A DNA stretch of 64,000 nt from Lachnospiraceae bacterium (GCA_021203145.1 JAJQBS010000030.1:26624-90623), one strand, 5' to 3'; numbered from the stretch's first letter, positions 35,479-45,266 are shown. Numbers and translations are program-made. Notes: generated by a model from the sequence alone, not told the origin.

Positions 35479-36810
35479 CTACTCTACTCTCCCGGCTCCA
35501 AATGTCCGAATGTTCATGGGATACACGTTTTCTCTGCCCACATACTGTGCGATGTAGTTTACATAATCTTCTGTTTCCTCCTGCGGCAGCACACACGCGA
35601 TCACGCCTGCAAATCCGCCGCCGTGCACGCGGCAGACGCCCCTGCCGGTGCGGTCGAGGAAGAGCTTCGTCAGCGCAAGAGTCAGATCCACCTTCTGCTC
35701 CGTATAATTGCGGATGGAGTAGCAGTTCTGCAGCCACTCCCAGGATGACCGCCCGGACTCCTCAATCATTCTCAGAAGCGTGGCTCCGTCACGGTTCAGG
35801 GCCGCCTGGTAGGCCGCGTCGACGCGCTTGTTTTCTTCAAAGAAGTGCAGTGCGCGCAGGATCGCGCGATCGTTGGGGATGGCGGAAAGATGTGACAGCA
35901 GAGTCTCCTCGTCCGTTTCGCAGAGCAGCTCCACCCCGAGTGCGTGCGCTGCCTCCTTCATCTCCATGGGAACACTTGAGTATTCATCGCTCAGATCCGC
36001 ATGGCCTTTTCCGGTATTCACAATTACCAGGTCGTAGCCCAGCTGTGAAAAAGAAAACTCGACTCGTTTGCATATGTCGTCATCGCTCACATCCGGCGGT
36101 GTTCCTTTCCCGGATTCCGAAGCTGCCCCGCCCCCTGCGGGTTCTTTTGGCGGAGCGGCAATCTTTGAGAAATCCAGCATAATCGTACCGCCGACCGCGC
36201 AGGCCATCTGATCCATCAGGCCGGAAGCCTTGTCCCAGAAATGGTTTTCCGCGTACTGGCCGATCCGAGCATAATCAATGCAGCGCATCCGCCCCTCATT
36301 GAAAAACTCATTTATCATCGCACAAATAAGCATCTCAAACGAAGCGGACGAGCTGACTCCGGCTGCCGAGATTACCTCCGTAGACACGAATGCGTTAAAT
36401 CCCGACACGGCAAAGCCCATTTCCCGCGCCGCTATCGCCATCCCTGCTACCAGGGAAAAGCTTCCCCGGTTCTTCGGTACCCGGTCAAGCCTGGTCAGAT
36501 CTACAATAATCCTGTCGCGATAGCCCTCGCTCACGATGGTAATCACGTCCGTGCCGTTTTTGCAGGCAGCCCCGATCGTGTCCAGGCTGATGCTGCCCGC
36601 AAGAATCCTGCCTCCGTTGTGGTCCGTGTGGTTGCCGACGATCTCTGTCCGCCCCGGAGCCGTAAAAAATTTCATCTTGCCCTGTGCGGCATCTGCCTTT
36701 TCCGGAGCAAACTTTTTCTGATAATTCTCAGCCAGTGACTGATAGCGGGCAAGGCTCTTCTCGCTCTCGCCGTAAATGCGCTCCAAAGTCTCAATTCTGG
36801 GTAAATTCAT
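35479..36810 (-). CDS. galK: Galactokinase
   Basis: 443 residues of the GHMP kinase family. The galactokinase signature GRTEIVGNHTDHNGG (about 53-67), the ATP loop SAAGVSSSASFE (about 151-162) and GLMDQMACAVGG are present. It phosphorylates galactose at C1 in the Leloir pathway. An insertion near 230-245 (PPKEPAGGGAASESGKGTPP) is Pro/Gly-rich and not usual. AGGGAGGAAAGG precedes the ATG. No other Leloir gene is in the window. Stop TAG. Confidence 0.94.
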   Translation of the reverse strand: MNLPRIETLERIYGESEKSLARYQSLAENYQKKFAPEKADAAQGKMKFFTAPGRTEIVGNHTDHNGGRILAGSISLDTIGAACKNGTDVITIVSEGYRDRIIVDLTRLDRVPKNRGSFSLVAGMAIAAREMGFAVSGFNAFVSTEVISAAGVSSSASFEMLICAMINEFFNEGRMRCIDYARIGQYAENHFWDKASGLMDQMACAVGGTIMLDFSKIAAPPKEPAGGGAASESGKGTPPDVSDDDICKRVEFSFSQLGYDLVIVNTGKGHADLSDEYSSVPMEMKEAAHALGVELLCETDEETLLSHLSAIPNDRAILRALHFFEENKRVDAAYQAALNRDGATLLRMIEESGRSSWEWLQNCYSIRNYTEQKVDLTLALTKLFLDRTGRGVCRVHGGGFAGVIACVLPQEETEDYVNYIAQYVGRENVYPMNIRTFGAGRVE

Positions 36811-36915
36811 GGTTCCTTTCCTCCCTGCGTTAATCGCAAATAGATCCTGATCCGATGATAGCGTCCTGCCAAGGATTGTTCATCCAGACGTTTCCCGGAC
36901 AATACGGCTGACATA

Positions 36916-36982
36916 GTTTCTTGCGCGTACCGCGCCCAGGCGTCTGGCCTGGTTTCTTGCGTGTACCGCGCCGGGCGTCTGG
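36916..36982. repeat. 36-bp tandem repeat x1.9 between galK and the ABC-class ATPase gene
   Basis: Two copies beginning GTTTCTTGCG, the second one base shorter in its middle. The surrounding 36811-37081 spacer holds no gene. Confidence 0.75.
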
Positions 36983-37081
36983 GTCCGATCAGAATCTGGA
37001 TTTTTTAGTATCTGTCCCGGCTGCCCTGCCTGCAGATGTCTGCGGCATGCAGATCTGTGATCCGGGTGTGACCATTCATTT

Positions 37082-39031
37082 TTACAGCATCCGGTAGCGC
37101 GCCAGGCAGGCAAGGATTTCCTGTCTGCGCACCGCCGCGGCAGGACCTGCCCCATAATATGGCGGAGTGACGGAGAGAACGCCGTCCTTTTCCATTTTGC
37201 AAAAGGCTTCCCCGGCCAGCTGGGGAACGGTCTTTTTGCCGTCTGCCATACGCTTTAAAATATATTGCATCAAATAGGCGAGCGCCGCTGTCTGACTCTC
37301 GTCTACGATCTGCTCAAGATAACGCAGGTCGATCTCTGTTCTGTCCAGACTCAGGGTATCCCAGCCATGTACGCGCGGCTTCTCGATCTGTTTCGGACGA
37401 ACCCGCTTTTTGAGCCAGTCAACACGGCGAACGGTTTCTGCCGCACCTGCCGGAGCAGATTCTTCCGCGGCTTCCAGACGCCATTCTCTGATATCTGCCC
37501 TGCAGAGTGCTTTTGCACGCGCAGTGACGTCCCGGGTGACGTAACAGTCCATCTGCAAAACCGTATCGGCCACTTCCAGATAGTCGCCGGAGCTGCCCAC
37601 GACCAGTATGGTCGACACGCCGAGATCGTCATAAAGGCTGCGGATCTTCCGGATAAATGGCGTGATCGGCTCTTTTTCATCGGAAACAAGACGTGCCATG
37701 CGCTCATCGCGCACCATAAAATTAGTGGCGGAAGTATCTTCGTCAATCAGAAGCACGTGGTTGTCCGCGCAAAGTGCCTCGACCGTGTTCGCCGCCTGCG
37801 AGGTGCTGCCGCTCGCGTTTTCCGTGGAAAAACGAGCCGTGTCGGCATGCGTCGGCAGATTGTTGATAAACAGAGAAATGTCAGTCTCATGGATGCACCG
37901 GCCCTCCTCGGCGCGCAGCTTGAACGCACTCGCGTCCGTGATGACAAATTCTCTGCCGTCACCGGCGATGTGATTATACACGCCGCGCTCCAGTGCTTTT
38001 AACAGAGTCGACTTTCCGTGAAATCCGCCGCCGGTGATGACGGTAATCCCCTTTTTAATCCCCATGCCGCGCATCTCGCCCCGGTGCGGCAGCTTCAGAG
38101 TCACAGCCAGGCTTTCCGGGCTTTCAAAGGCTACCGCCGAATTTTTCATCGGCCTCTGTGACACGCCGCTCTCCCTCGGAAGAATGGAGCCGTCTGCCAC
38201 AAAAGCCACAAGTCCCAGCTCGTCCAGCGCATCCCGGATATACTGCTGATCGTCCGCAAGCTCCGCGACCGCTTCCAGATCACGCTCCATCTGACTTCCC
38301 CCTGCAGCATCTCCTGATCCGGATAAAGCCTTTGGCATGTGGAAGGTCCTCTCCGCTACGGACGGCAGATAATCAAACAAAATCGTTTCCAGCTCTCCAG
38401 CCGCAATGGTGCGCCCATAAGCCGGGAACCCGATCTCGATCCGTGCCTCGATCACCTCCGGGGTGATCCGCATCGCGGTGCGCTCCAGAATCTCCTGCCC
38501 CGCCCGGCATGCCGTCACAAGTCCGCTTTTTCCCGAGCCCTGACCCACGCGAAGCGTCTCTAAATGGTCAGGGCGACTTGCCGCCGAGCGCAGCGAGGGG
38601 GCGTTTCCCGAGCCCTGACCCACGCGGGATTTTCCTCCAAAATCGTTCCAGTACTCTGATCCCTTTTCGTAGTCATTCTCGCGTCCTTTCCCCCGATCAA
38701 ACCTGCCGCTGTGATTTTCCGAATGGTACCCGCGATCCGTTCCGCTTCCTCGTCCATTTTCACTTTTTATATTCCTGTGCAGCCGCCTGAGAAGATAATC
38801 CTCCGCCGCGATCCTGCGAGGGCGGGTTTCAAAATATTTCGGAGCAATGTTGTCCCGGTTATAATACAGGATCCGCACACGCGAAGGCGTGGCAAACGGA
38901 TCCCCCTGCACATGGTCAATCGACAGCCTGTAGCTCCCGAAATCGTATTCTCCTTCCAACACTTTGTATACTTTATAGCCTTTATGATCAATCGACCGCA
39001 GCTGTTTTTTCAATTCTGCCTGTGAACGCAT
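37082..39031 (-). CDS. ABC-class predicted ATPase (PF09818-type)
   Basis: About 649 residues. Belongs to the stand-alone ABC-class ATPases (DUF2075-unrelated, PF09818 family): start YKVLEGEYDFGSYRLSIDHVQGDPFATPS, Walker A GGGFHGKSTLLKALE, VEALCADNHVLLIDEDTSATNFMVRD with Walker B, and TILVVGSSGDYLEVAD. Function is unknown; some relatives sit in stress or RNA-processing contexts. A region of about 95 residues after the N-terminal domain is a low-complexity insertion (Gly/Arg/Ser/Glu) with duplicated RVGQGSG. AGGGAGG precedes the chosen ATG. Confidence 0.85.
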   Translation of the reverse strand: MRSQAELKKQLRSIDHKGYKVYKVLEGEYDFGSYRLSIDHVQGDPFATPSRVRILYYNRDNIAPKYFETRPRRIAAEDYLLRRLHRNIKSENGRGSGTDRGYHSENHSGRFDRGKGRENDYEKGSEYWNDFGGKSRVGQGSGNAPSLRSAASRPDHLETLRVGQGSGKSGLVTACRAGQEILERTAMRITPEVIEARIEIGFPAYGRTIAAGELETILFDYLPSVAERTFHMPKALSGSGDAAGGSQMERDLEAVAELADDQQYIRDALDELGLVAFVADGSILPRESGVSQRPMKNSAVAFESPESLAVTLKLPHRGEMRGMGIKKGITVITGGGFHGKSTLLKALERGVYNHIAGDGREFVITDASAFKLRAEEGRCIHETDISLFINNLPTHADTARFSTENASGSTSQAANTVEALCADNHVLLIDEDTSATNFMVRDERMARLVSDEKEPITPFIRKIRSLYDDLGVSTILVVGSSGDYLEVADTVLQMDCYVTRDVTARAKALCRADIREWRLEAAEESAPAGAAETVRRVDWLKKRVRPKQIEKPRVHGWDTLSLDRTEIDLRYLEQIVDESQTAALAYLMQYILKRMADGKKTVPQLAGEAFCKMEKDGVLSVTPPYYGAGPAAAVRRQEILACLARYRML

Positions 39032-39136
39032 TTTATATGTACCTCCCTGAACCGGACAAGCCGGCATCCCAAAAGCTTCGCCATTTTGCGTAAATAATCA
39101 TTCCTAAGTTCCTTAATAACAATACCTGTTGGCTGA

Positions 39137-40078
39137 TTACGAGAAAATTGCCGCTCCCCAGAGCATGATCCGCAAAAACAGATTTGCCTCATACAGCCAG
39201 CTAAGCAATGCGCTGTTGTTTACCATTGTCATGAGAGCAGCGCCCGTCTCCGTCGTCTGAGCTATGGTCAGTATGATGAAAAAAAACCAGAGCAAAAACA
39301 ATGCCTCTACCAGCCCGAACGCGGCGCCAGCCAGCCGGTTGGCCAGCCCGATGACCGGGAAATGTGAAAAAACGTCCAACAACATAAGCGCCACACGGAG
39401 CGCCACGTTGACCAGCAACACTGCCACAAGAAAAGACACTGCATTTAAAATCAGGGTAGCAATGCTGCCGACAATGTAATCCTGAAAGCCTGACACGTTC
39501 AGGCTTTCGTAGCCTTCCTCGTTATTATTTGCGATCAGCATGTTTTTTAGCATCTGGGGAATGGGAAGGGCATTAATAATTTCATTCTGCACAGTTGTGC
39601 TCGACATCAGCACGTCCAGGACACTGCCTGTTTCCTCGCTCACCAGGCTGAATCCGCCAGCATTCCATTCCCCCGTTCCTGTTCCATCGGACAGGCTTAC
39701 CCCTGTTCCGCCAGAAATATTTCCCGTCAGGCCCGTACCGGCTATGACTGACAGGCTTCCGGTCAGATCCGTATCGGTCAGGTCTGACAGGCTTCCGGTC
39801 AGATCCGTACCGATTATGTCTGACAGGCTTCCGGTCAGGCCTGTCCACAGCGATTCGGTCTGATCAGATATCACCTGCTCACACTGCGCAAAAATGTAGT
39901 CGTAAAGCGGTGTGTTATTTTTGAGAAATCCCGTCACATAAGGCAGTACAGCCGACACCAGTACAATGGAAAGTACCAGAGAAAGCATGGAAGCCAGCTT
40001 TTTCACAAAGCCCCTTCGAACCCCCGAAAAAACCAACGCGATTGTAATTACAATAATAATAATCTCCAGTATACTCAT
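39137..40078 (-). CDS. CvpA family membrane protein with internal 12-residue repeats
   Basis: 313 residues. Four predicted transmembrane helices, two at the N-terminus (IIIIVITIALVFSGVRRG and following) and two at the C-terminus, as in CvpA (colicin V production) family. Between them is a non-conserved extracytoplasmic loop with 12-residue repeats (TGSLSDIIGTDL, TGSLSDLTDTDL, TGSLSVIAGTGL) from a 36-bp tandem repeat at about 39728-39845. GGGGGT precedes the ATG; DUF5711 gene ends 11 bp upstream. Confidence 0.83.
   Translation of the reverse strand: MSILEIIIIVITIALVFSGVRRGFVKKLASMLSLVLSIVLVSAVLPYVTGFLKNNTPLYDYIFAQCEQVISDQTESLWTGLTGSLSDIIGTDLTGSLSDLTDTDLTGSLSVIAGTGLTGNISGGTGVSLSDGTGTGEWNAGGFSLVSEETGSVLDVLMSSTTVQNEIINALPIPQMLKNMLIANNNEEGYESLNVSGFQDYIVGSIATLILNAVSFLVAVLLVNVALRVALMLLDVFSHFPVIGLANRLAGAAFGLVEALFLLWFFFIILTIAQTTETGAALMTMVNNSALLSWLYEANLFLRIMLWGAAIFS
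39728..39845 (-). repeat. 36-bp tandem repeat x3 in the CvpA gene
   Basis: Units starting GACAGGCTTCCGGTCAG recur every 36 bp, three strong copies and degenerate copies to about 39680. Confidence 0.85.
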
Positions 40079-40089
40079 AAAGACCCCCG

Positions 40090-41376
40090 CTAGCAGATCC
40101 GTATCTGGTCAAAGCTGTCCTGCGTGATGACCAGATAGCGCCGAAACTCTGAAAAATAAAACATATCTACGATTTCTTTCTCATAAGCGGACGAATAACG
40201 CAGGCGGCCGTTTTTGGTATACACACTGCAGGCAGTGGAGGTAACCATCAGGATCTGGCCGTTTTCGATCTTGATCTCGTCAAAATCCGCGTCAGTCCCC
40301 ACCGACGTCTTCTGCCTGCCGCGATAGTTGTATAGCTCCATCCGGTAGTTATGTTCTCCGGTCACGTCAGAAAACAGAAAGCCTATCATATCATCATCAT
40401 AAAAACAGCTCACGATCTCGTCATCAAAGGTCTGCTCCGCTTTTTTCTCCAGCGTACTCCCGCGGAATACGGTAAATCCATTATCCGCGACCGCGACCGC
40501 CGTCGTATTGTCCGTAAAAAACACCTGCGAAACCACAACGCCTGAAAAAGTTTCACTGCTCATTACGTGGTCGGCCGACGCGTCGCCGGAAGAGCTAAAA
40601 TCATAAAACACGACCGTTGACGTCATCACACCTTCCAGAATTCCAAGATACGAGACCACCATTTTCTCCCCGTTTGGCGTGAGGTCGACATCCAGCGGGT
40701 AGCCGGAGTCCGATATCGTCGTTTTGTCATTGGCAATACTTGTCCCTTCCGCATCGTAGAGCCGCACCCAGGTCACATCGTCATCCTGCAGCACTACGGC
40801 GACAACGCCCTGGTTTGACACACGCACCTTCAGAATCGGCAGCAGACAGGAAAAGCTTCCAAGCAGCCCATCCTCATTTACCACGTAGACCTGTGTGCCC
40901 TGCTGCTCCGCAATCACCATCGTCGTGCCGCATACGTCTACGATCGGGGACTGCATGCTGTAGGTGACGCTCCATTTTACCTCATTTTTATGCGTCACGC
41001 AGGACACGCCATCTGAATTATAGCGGTACAGATATTTTCCTGCCAGTTCATACTGCGTGCCCGACGTCATCGTGTTCTCTATTGACCTTGAAATAACATA
41101 ATCGTCAAAAGTATGCGTGCGGTTGTACAGATAAAAGCCCGTCGCCGCACCCAGAAGGAGCACCACCACCCTGCCCCGCATGATCCAGCGCCGCCGCCTG
41201 CTGCGCGCGAGCAGTTCTTCAAACGATCTGCCCTCTGTCTCGTCCGTCCCGGACGTCCGCATATCTCCGTCTTCCCCCAGCTCATGCATTTCGTCCAGAT
41301 CTTCCTCTGGTATTTCAAGGAAATTCAGCCGTTCTATTATGCCCAAAAGGCGTTCCTTCCATGTCTTTTTTTCCAT
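40090..41376 (-). CDS. DUF5711 family membrane-anchored beta-propeller-like protein
   Basis: 428 residues. A charged cytoplasmic start (1-65), one transmembrane helix (GRVVVLLLGAATGFYLYN), then an extracytoplasmic domain of repeating strands (KYLYRYNSDGVSCVT, MVIAEQQGTQVYVVNEDGLLG, VVAVVLQDDDVTWVRLYDAEG) that reads as a propeller. It matches DUF5711, unknown function. GAGGATC precedes the ATG. Ends in TAG, 11 bp before the cvpA gene, so the two are one operon. Confidence 0.8.
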   Translation of the reverse strand: MEKKTWKERLLGIIERLNFLEIPEEDLDEMHELGEDGDMRTSGTDETEGRSFEELLARSRRRRWIMRGRVVVLLLGAATGFYLYNRTHTFDDYVISRSIENTMTSGTQYELAGKYLYRYNSDGVSCVTHKNEVKWSVTYSMQSPIVDVCGTTMVIAEQQGTQVYVVNEDGLLGSFSCLLPILKVRVSNQGVVAVVLQDDDVTWVRLYDAEGTSIANDKTTISDSGYPLDVDLTPNGEKMVVSYLGILEGVMTSTVVFYDFSSSGDASADHVMSSETFSGVVVSQVFFTDNTTAVAVADNGFTVFRGSTLEKKAEQTFDDEIVSCFYDDDMIGFLFSDVTGEHNYRMELYNYRGRQKTSVGTDADFDEIKIENGQILMVTSTACSVYTKNGRLRYSSAYEKEIVDMFYFSEFRRYLVITQDSFDQIRIC

Positions 41377-41571
41377 TCTGATCCTCAGTCCTGTTCCTGA
41401 TGCGTCAGGATTCTATCGTAAATAAGCAGTGGTTTTCATCGCCTGTACCATACTATAACATTGACCTTCCGGAAAAACAACTCTGTCCGCAAATTTTTAC
41501 AAATCTTCGCGGCCTGGGCAGCTGCAGGTCATGCCCTGATTAAATTTACGTTATTCCCACTTCTACAGGTG

Positions 41572-41651
41572 TAAAGACCTGTCGCCAATAACTCATGCAT
41601 CCTGCAAGCCTGATACGCGAATCACAGATCCTACAAGTCTTGCCGCAGCCC
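41572..41651 (-). repeat. 80-bp dispersed intergenic repeat, copy 2 (inverted)
   Basis: The reverse complement aligns with 49342-49422 and 19736-19817 through GGGCTGC, ATTCGCGTATCAGGC and CGACAG. It ends 12 bp before the LysM gene stop. The rest of the 41377-41571 spacer shows nothing recognisable. Confidence 0.55.
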
Positions 41652-41663
41652 AGTCAGACGGAT

Positions 41664-43184
41664 CTATGGCAGTACAATTTTCTGTCCCGGCAAAATCAGA
41701 TCTGCGTCTTCAATCCCGTTTGCCTCGCACAGCTCCTCCAGACGATCCAGGCTGCCATAATACTTCGCACAGATAGCCGCAAGCGTGTCACCCTCACGAA
41801 TGACATAGGACGCCTGCAGCTGCCGGCTTACGGATGACACAGCCACGGCAGTATCCGTATCAGAAGAGGAATCTGTATTTAAACCCGCAGCAATCCCTTC
41901 CGAAGTGTCCTCTACATCCACAGCGGATGCCTCCGACGCACTGGCCGTATCTGTTTCCGCAGTAACCACCTCTGAGCCTGCCATGGCCACATCCGAACCG
42001 GATTCCGCGCCTGCATCAGCGTCGGCCGCAGTCGCAGCAGTACCCACGCTTTGGTCTGCCGATCCAGTCGAACTGTCCTCCTCCTCTTCTGCCCAGAATG
42101 AATCAGAACCAGCCAGTATCTCATCTGACAGAGTCTCCGAAGCATCGGAGACAGCCTCCGAAGTGTCTGACGTATCCGCTGTGCCTGTAGCCTCTGCAGC
42201 ATCATCCGGGTCAGCCATATCGTCTGATGCTGCCGTATCCGCCGCCATGGCACCCGTTTCTGCGGCAGCAGACTCGCCCTGGGCCGCCTCTCTCCTGTTC
42301 GCCGTCAGCTGCAGATCCTGCACCCGGTTCACTACGATCACCCCGACAATCAGAACCCCTACCACAAAAAATGAACTGGCCAGCTTCAAAAAGCTGTGGC
42401 TCCTTTCCTCCGCCTTACTTCTCACCTTTTCCCGGAAACTGCGAATAGCCTTATCCGGCTGTCCTTCCTGCTCCACGCTCTTTTCGCCAAACGTCTCCGC
42501 CAGAACCTCCTGCATTCTCTGATTTGGCTCATAAAATACAAAATAGCCCCGGATGCCTTCGTACCGCTCTCCTTCCAGCCAGTAAAGCCGTTCTTCCTGC
42601 TCCTGCAAATGGTAGAGAATCCGTCCGGCTTCCGGAAAATGCGAGGATAGCTCCTCCATCCGCCCCGCCGGACAGGTGCCGATCGCGCAGCAGCCCAGTA
42701 TCTCGCATCCCGGAAAGCTCTGTTCCTTTTCTATAAGAAGCCGCTTCCATGGATCCGGAGAGGCCGCAGCTTCCGTCTCCTTCACACCAACCGGGTCAGG
42801 CAATTCTTCCGGCACGCCGTACCGCTTCTGAAATGCCTGCCACAGATTCTTCTTTGGCCGCCCTGCCTCGTCCTGCGCCTCCTTTGACGTGTCCTGCGCG
42901 GGCGACGCAGGCTCAGGCTTTTTCTCTGACGCCGGGCCATCCGGGATGGTTTCCTGCCTGATCTGCGCCGGATCCGGTATTTCCAGGATTCCCCGCACAA
43001 ACACATAATCTGCATCCTGCGTGCTCTTTTTCTCTCCCAGGAAAACCCCCAGAAAGCTTTTCTCCCCCCTGTTCGCCATCTTCCGTATGTAAGTCATTAC
43101 ATAATCTTCAAAACAAATTTTCTGTCTGCCCTGTATATCTCCTATCTGGCGTATGTTTTTCGGAAGCAAATTGTCACTCGCCAT
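41664..43184 (-). CDS. Membrane protein with C-terminal LysM domain
   Basis: 506 residues. A large cytoplasmic N-terminal part (about 1-290) includes ICFEDYVMTYIRKMANRGEKSFLGVFLGE and LGCCAIGTCP, with a fold suggestive of a degenerate MPN/JAB domain (weak inference). One transmembrane helix (FFVVGVLIVGVIVVN) follows, then an Ala/Ser/Asp/Thr-rich linker and a LysM domain at the end (YVIREGDTLAAICAKYYGSLDRL, LPGQKIVLP) that should bind peptidoglycan. AAGGAGT lies 9 bases before the ATG. Stop TAG. Confidence 0.8.
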   Translation of the reverse strand: MASDNLLPKNIRQIGDIQGRQKICFEDYVMTYIRKMANRGEKSFLGVFLGEKKSTQDADYVFVRGILEIPDPAQIRQETIPDGPASEKKPEPASPAQDTSKEAQDEAGRPKKNLWQAFQKRYGVPEELPDPVGVKETEAAASPDPWKRLLIEKEQSFPGCEILGCCAIGTCPAGRMEELSSHFPEAGRILYHLQEQEERLYWLEGERYEGIRGYFVFYEPNQRMQEVLAETFGEKSVEQEGQPDKAIRSFREKVRSKAEERSHSFLKLASSFFVVGVLIVGVIVVNRVQDLQLTANRREAAQGESAAAETGAMAADTAASDDMADPDDAAEATGTADTSDTSEAVSDASETLSDEILAGSDSFWAEEEEDSSTGSADQSVGTAATAADADAGAESGSDVAMAGSEVVTAETDTASASEASAVDVEDTSEGIAAGLNTDSSSDTDTAVAVSSVSRQLQASYVIREGDTLAAICAKYYGSLDRLEELCEANGIEDADLILPGQKIVLP

Positions 43185-43329
43185 AACCAGCACACTCCTT
43201 TTTCCATACTTACAAAGCCTTACTATATACTTTATGCAGAAAAGGTCCTTTTTAGGATTCACGACGGACTCCTTTTGCCGTTCATATTACATTCCTGTAA
43301 GCTGTAAAAAGGTATACCCCCAGGCACAG

Positions 43330-43626
43330 TCAGAAAACGCCTCCCTTCTCGCTCCAGTCCCTGTTCTTATACGATTCGTTCAGCCACGCCACTGCGGCTT
43401 CCAGTCCTTCGCCGGAAAGTTCAAAATACTCGTATGTTTTTTTCTCCTCCGGCGTACATTCCCAGCAATTCGGCTGAGGGTAAACTGCCGCGACAAGCCG
43501 GTCGTCCTGCCGGTATAAATTGTAGCGCATCCCCCTGCAGCTGCCTGTGAAATTTCGTTTTTTTAAAAATTCCAGGGAAATCTGTCCTTTCAGAGTAATT
43601 GGCTGATGATCAGCAGTTCTTTCCAT
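43330..43626 (-). CDS. Small protein of unknown function
   Basis: 98 residues, no signal peptide or membrane helix. Contains EFLKKRNFTGSCRGMRYNLYR and CWECTPEEKKTYEYFELSGEGLEAAVAWLNESY; three Cys. The pattern resembles conserved small Lachnospiraceae proteins but I cannot name it. ATG at 43626 follows AAGGGA. A palindrome copy lies 35 bp upstream. Confidence 0.65.
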   Translation of the reverse strand: MERTADHQPITLKGQISLEFLKKRNFTGSCRGMRYNLYRQDDRLVAAVYPQPNCWECTPEEKKTYEYFELSGEGLEAAVAWLNESYKNRDWSEKGGVF

Positions 43627-43660
43627 ACCTGATTGTTCCCTTTCTGTAAGATTTTTGCAT

Positions 43661-43688
43661 ATATAATAAACGGCTTTCGTCGTTTTAC
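43661..43688 (-). promoter_or_regulatory. Promoter-proximal palindrome, copy 4
   Basis: Minus strand: GTAAAACGA, seven bases, CGTTTAT, TATATATG, upstream of the 98-residue protein gene. Confidence 0.55.
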
Positions 43689-43871
43689 CGGAACCGGGGT
43701 CGGAAAGCATTTGCAACCGGCCTGCCACATGAAATTTGGGCACATAGACAGATGCTGGCACTGCACGAATATTTCCTCCCAAAATGGATAAACTTATGAA
43801 GAAAAGGTACTCTCCCATCTGAACCCCGGGGCAGATGAGCCGCCGGAGACTGTCTATGGAAAGGAGCCCAA

Positions 43872-44525
43872 ATGTCAATAACCACCGAATTTTTTTCCGG
43901 AATCATCTCCCGCACCGGTAACTGCGCCGCACGAGAAGAACAAGCTTCCACCGATTCCCGCCCGCTTTGCCCCGCGCTGCTCGGACAGCTCCTGAAGGAA
44001 TTGGAAAGCACAAGCGGAGCAGCAAAGGCAAGCCCGGTCATACTTTGCATTGGCACAGACCGCATGATCGGCGACAGCCTCGGCCCGCTGACTGGCAGCC
44101 TGCTCTCGGAACGGGCCGGAAGCTCCCTCGTCGTCTATGGCACACTCAACGCGACGGTACATGCATGCAATCTGAAGGAAACGCTTGCCAGAATAAAAAA
44201 AGAGCATCCGCGCAGCACGGTGATCGCCGTGGATGCTTCACTTGGACGCCAATGCGTGCCGGGCTCTGTATTTGTCCGTGCCGGGAGTCTGAAACCCGGC
44301 ATGGGGGTCAGCAAAAATCTGCCCGCGGCGGGCGACATCTCCATCACGGGCATCGCCGGCGCACAGAGCGGGCAGCCCTGGCTCACGCTGCAGACCGCGC
44401 GCCTGTCCCTGATCATGGGCATGGCGGAGCAGATCTGCACGTGCATTCTGGATGTATGCATCCGATCAGACAGATGCAGCTGTCAGCCTCTGTCCGCCCG
44501 CCGGACGGATGTTCTGTTATACTGA
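43872..44525 (+). CDS. yyaC: Spore protein YyaC (GPR-like peptidase fold)
   Basis: 217 residues. DUF1256/YyaC family, related in fold to the germination protease. Conserved VILCIGTDRMIGDSLGPLTGSLL (about 56-78), YGTLNATVHACNL, VIAVDASLG and ITGIAGAQSGQ. It points to a spore-forming organism. AAAGGAG precedes the ATG. It is divergent from the 98-residue gene. Its end lies in the left arm of a long palindrome. Confidence 0.88.
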   Translation: MSITTEFFSGIISRTGNCAAREEQASTDSRPLCPALLGQLLKELESTSGAAKASPVILCIGTDRMIGDSLGPLTGSLLSERAGSSLVVYGTLNATVHACNLKETLARIKKEHPRSTVIAVDASLGRQCVPGSVFVRAGSLKPGMGVSKNLPAAGDISITGIAGAQSGQPWLTLQTARLSLIMGMAEQICTCILDVCIRSDRCSCQPLSARRTDVLLY

Positions 44526-44621
44526 ATATCACTGAAATTTACAGTTCATGGTTCCAAAACAGCACGTTCTGAATGCAGTTCGGTTTATACGACTGTAAAT
44601 GTTTCAGGCGTGCAGTATAAC
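44516..44621. repeat. 106-bp imperfect palindrome between yyaC and recR
   Basis: Nested inverted repeats: GTTATACTG/CAGTATAAC at the ends, CTGAAA/TTTCAG and TTTACAGT/ACTGTAAA inside. It lies between convergent genes and contains the yyaC stop codon. It could be a bidirectional terminator or a MITE-like element. Confidence 0.6.
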
Positions 44622-44669
44622 CAGATAAGGAGCGGCAGCGGGAAAATCCCTTACGCGACCGTATGCATA

Positions 44670-45266
44670 CTACAGCTCCACACGCCCCTCGAGCGCGCGC
44701 AGCAGCGTGACCTCGTCAATATATTCCAGGTCTCCGCCGACCGGAACGCCGCTCGCAATGCGGGTGACCCTGATGCCGGTCGGCTTGATCAGCTTGCTGA
44801 TATACATCGCGGTAGTCTCGCCCTCCAGGCTGGAATTGGTCGCGATGATAACCTCGTTCACATCGCCTTCGAGCCGCTTAATCAGCTCCTTCAGCCGGAT
44901 ATCGCCCGGGCCGACGCCGAGCATCGGAGAGATCGCGCCGTGCAGCACATGGTAGACGCCCTCATATTTCCCTGTCTTCTCGTACGCGGCCAGATCTCTG
45001 GTCGTCTCGACTACCATGATCGTCTTTTTATCCCGCGCCGGATTGCTGCAGATCGGACAGATCTCCTGATCCGTCAATGTGCAGCACTCCCTGCAGTAGC
45101 GGACATTCTCCCGCGCGTCCGTGATCGCGTCAGTCAGCTGCGCGACCCGCTCCTTCGGCATGTGGATAATATGAAATGCCAGACGCTGCGCGGACTTGCT
45201 GCCGATCCCGGGCAGCGCGGACAGCTGCTCGATCAGCTTTGACATCCGTTTTCCATAGTAATCCAT
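44670..45266 (-). CDS. recR: Recombination mediator RecR
   Basis: 198 residues, full length. Helix-hairpin-helix [18 protein letters not shown], zinc finger [16 protein letters not shown], Toprim motif [15 protein letters not shown] and Walker-B-like region typical of RecR. Acts with RecO/RecF in gap repair. Start overlaps the ybaB stop by one base (TGATG). Confidence 0.96.
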   Translation of the reverse strand: MDYYGKRMSKLIEQLSALPGIGSKSAQRLAFHIIHMPKERVAQLTDAITDARENVRYCRECCTLTDQEICPICSNPARDKKTIMVVETTRDLAAYEKTGKYEGVYHVLHGAISPMLGVGPGDIRLKELIKRLEGDVNEVIIATNSSLEGETTAMYISKLIKPTGIRVTRIASGVPVGGDLEYIDEVTLLRALEGRVEL

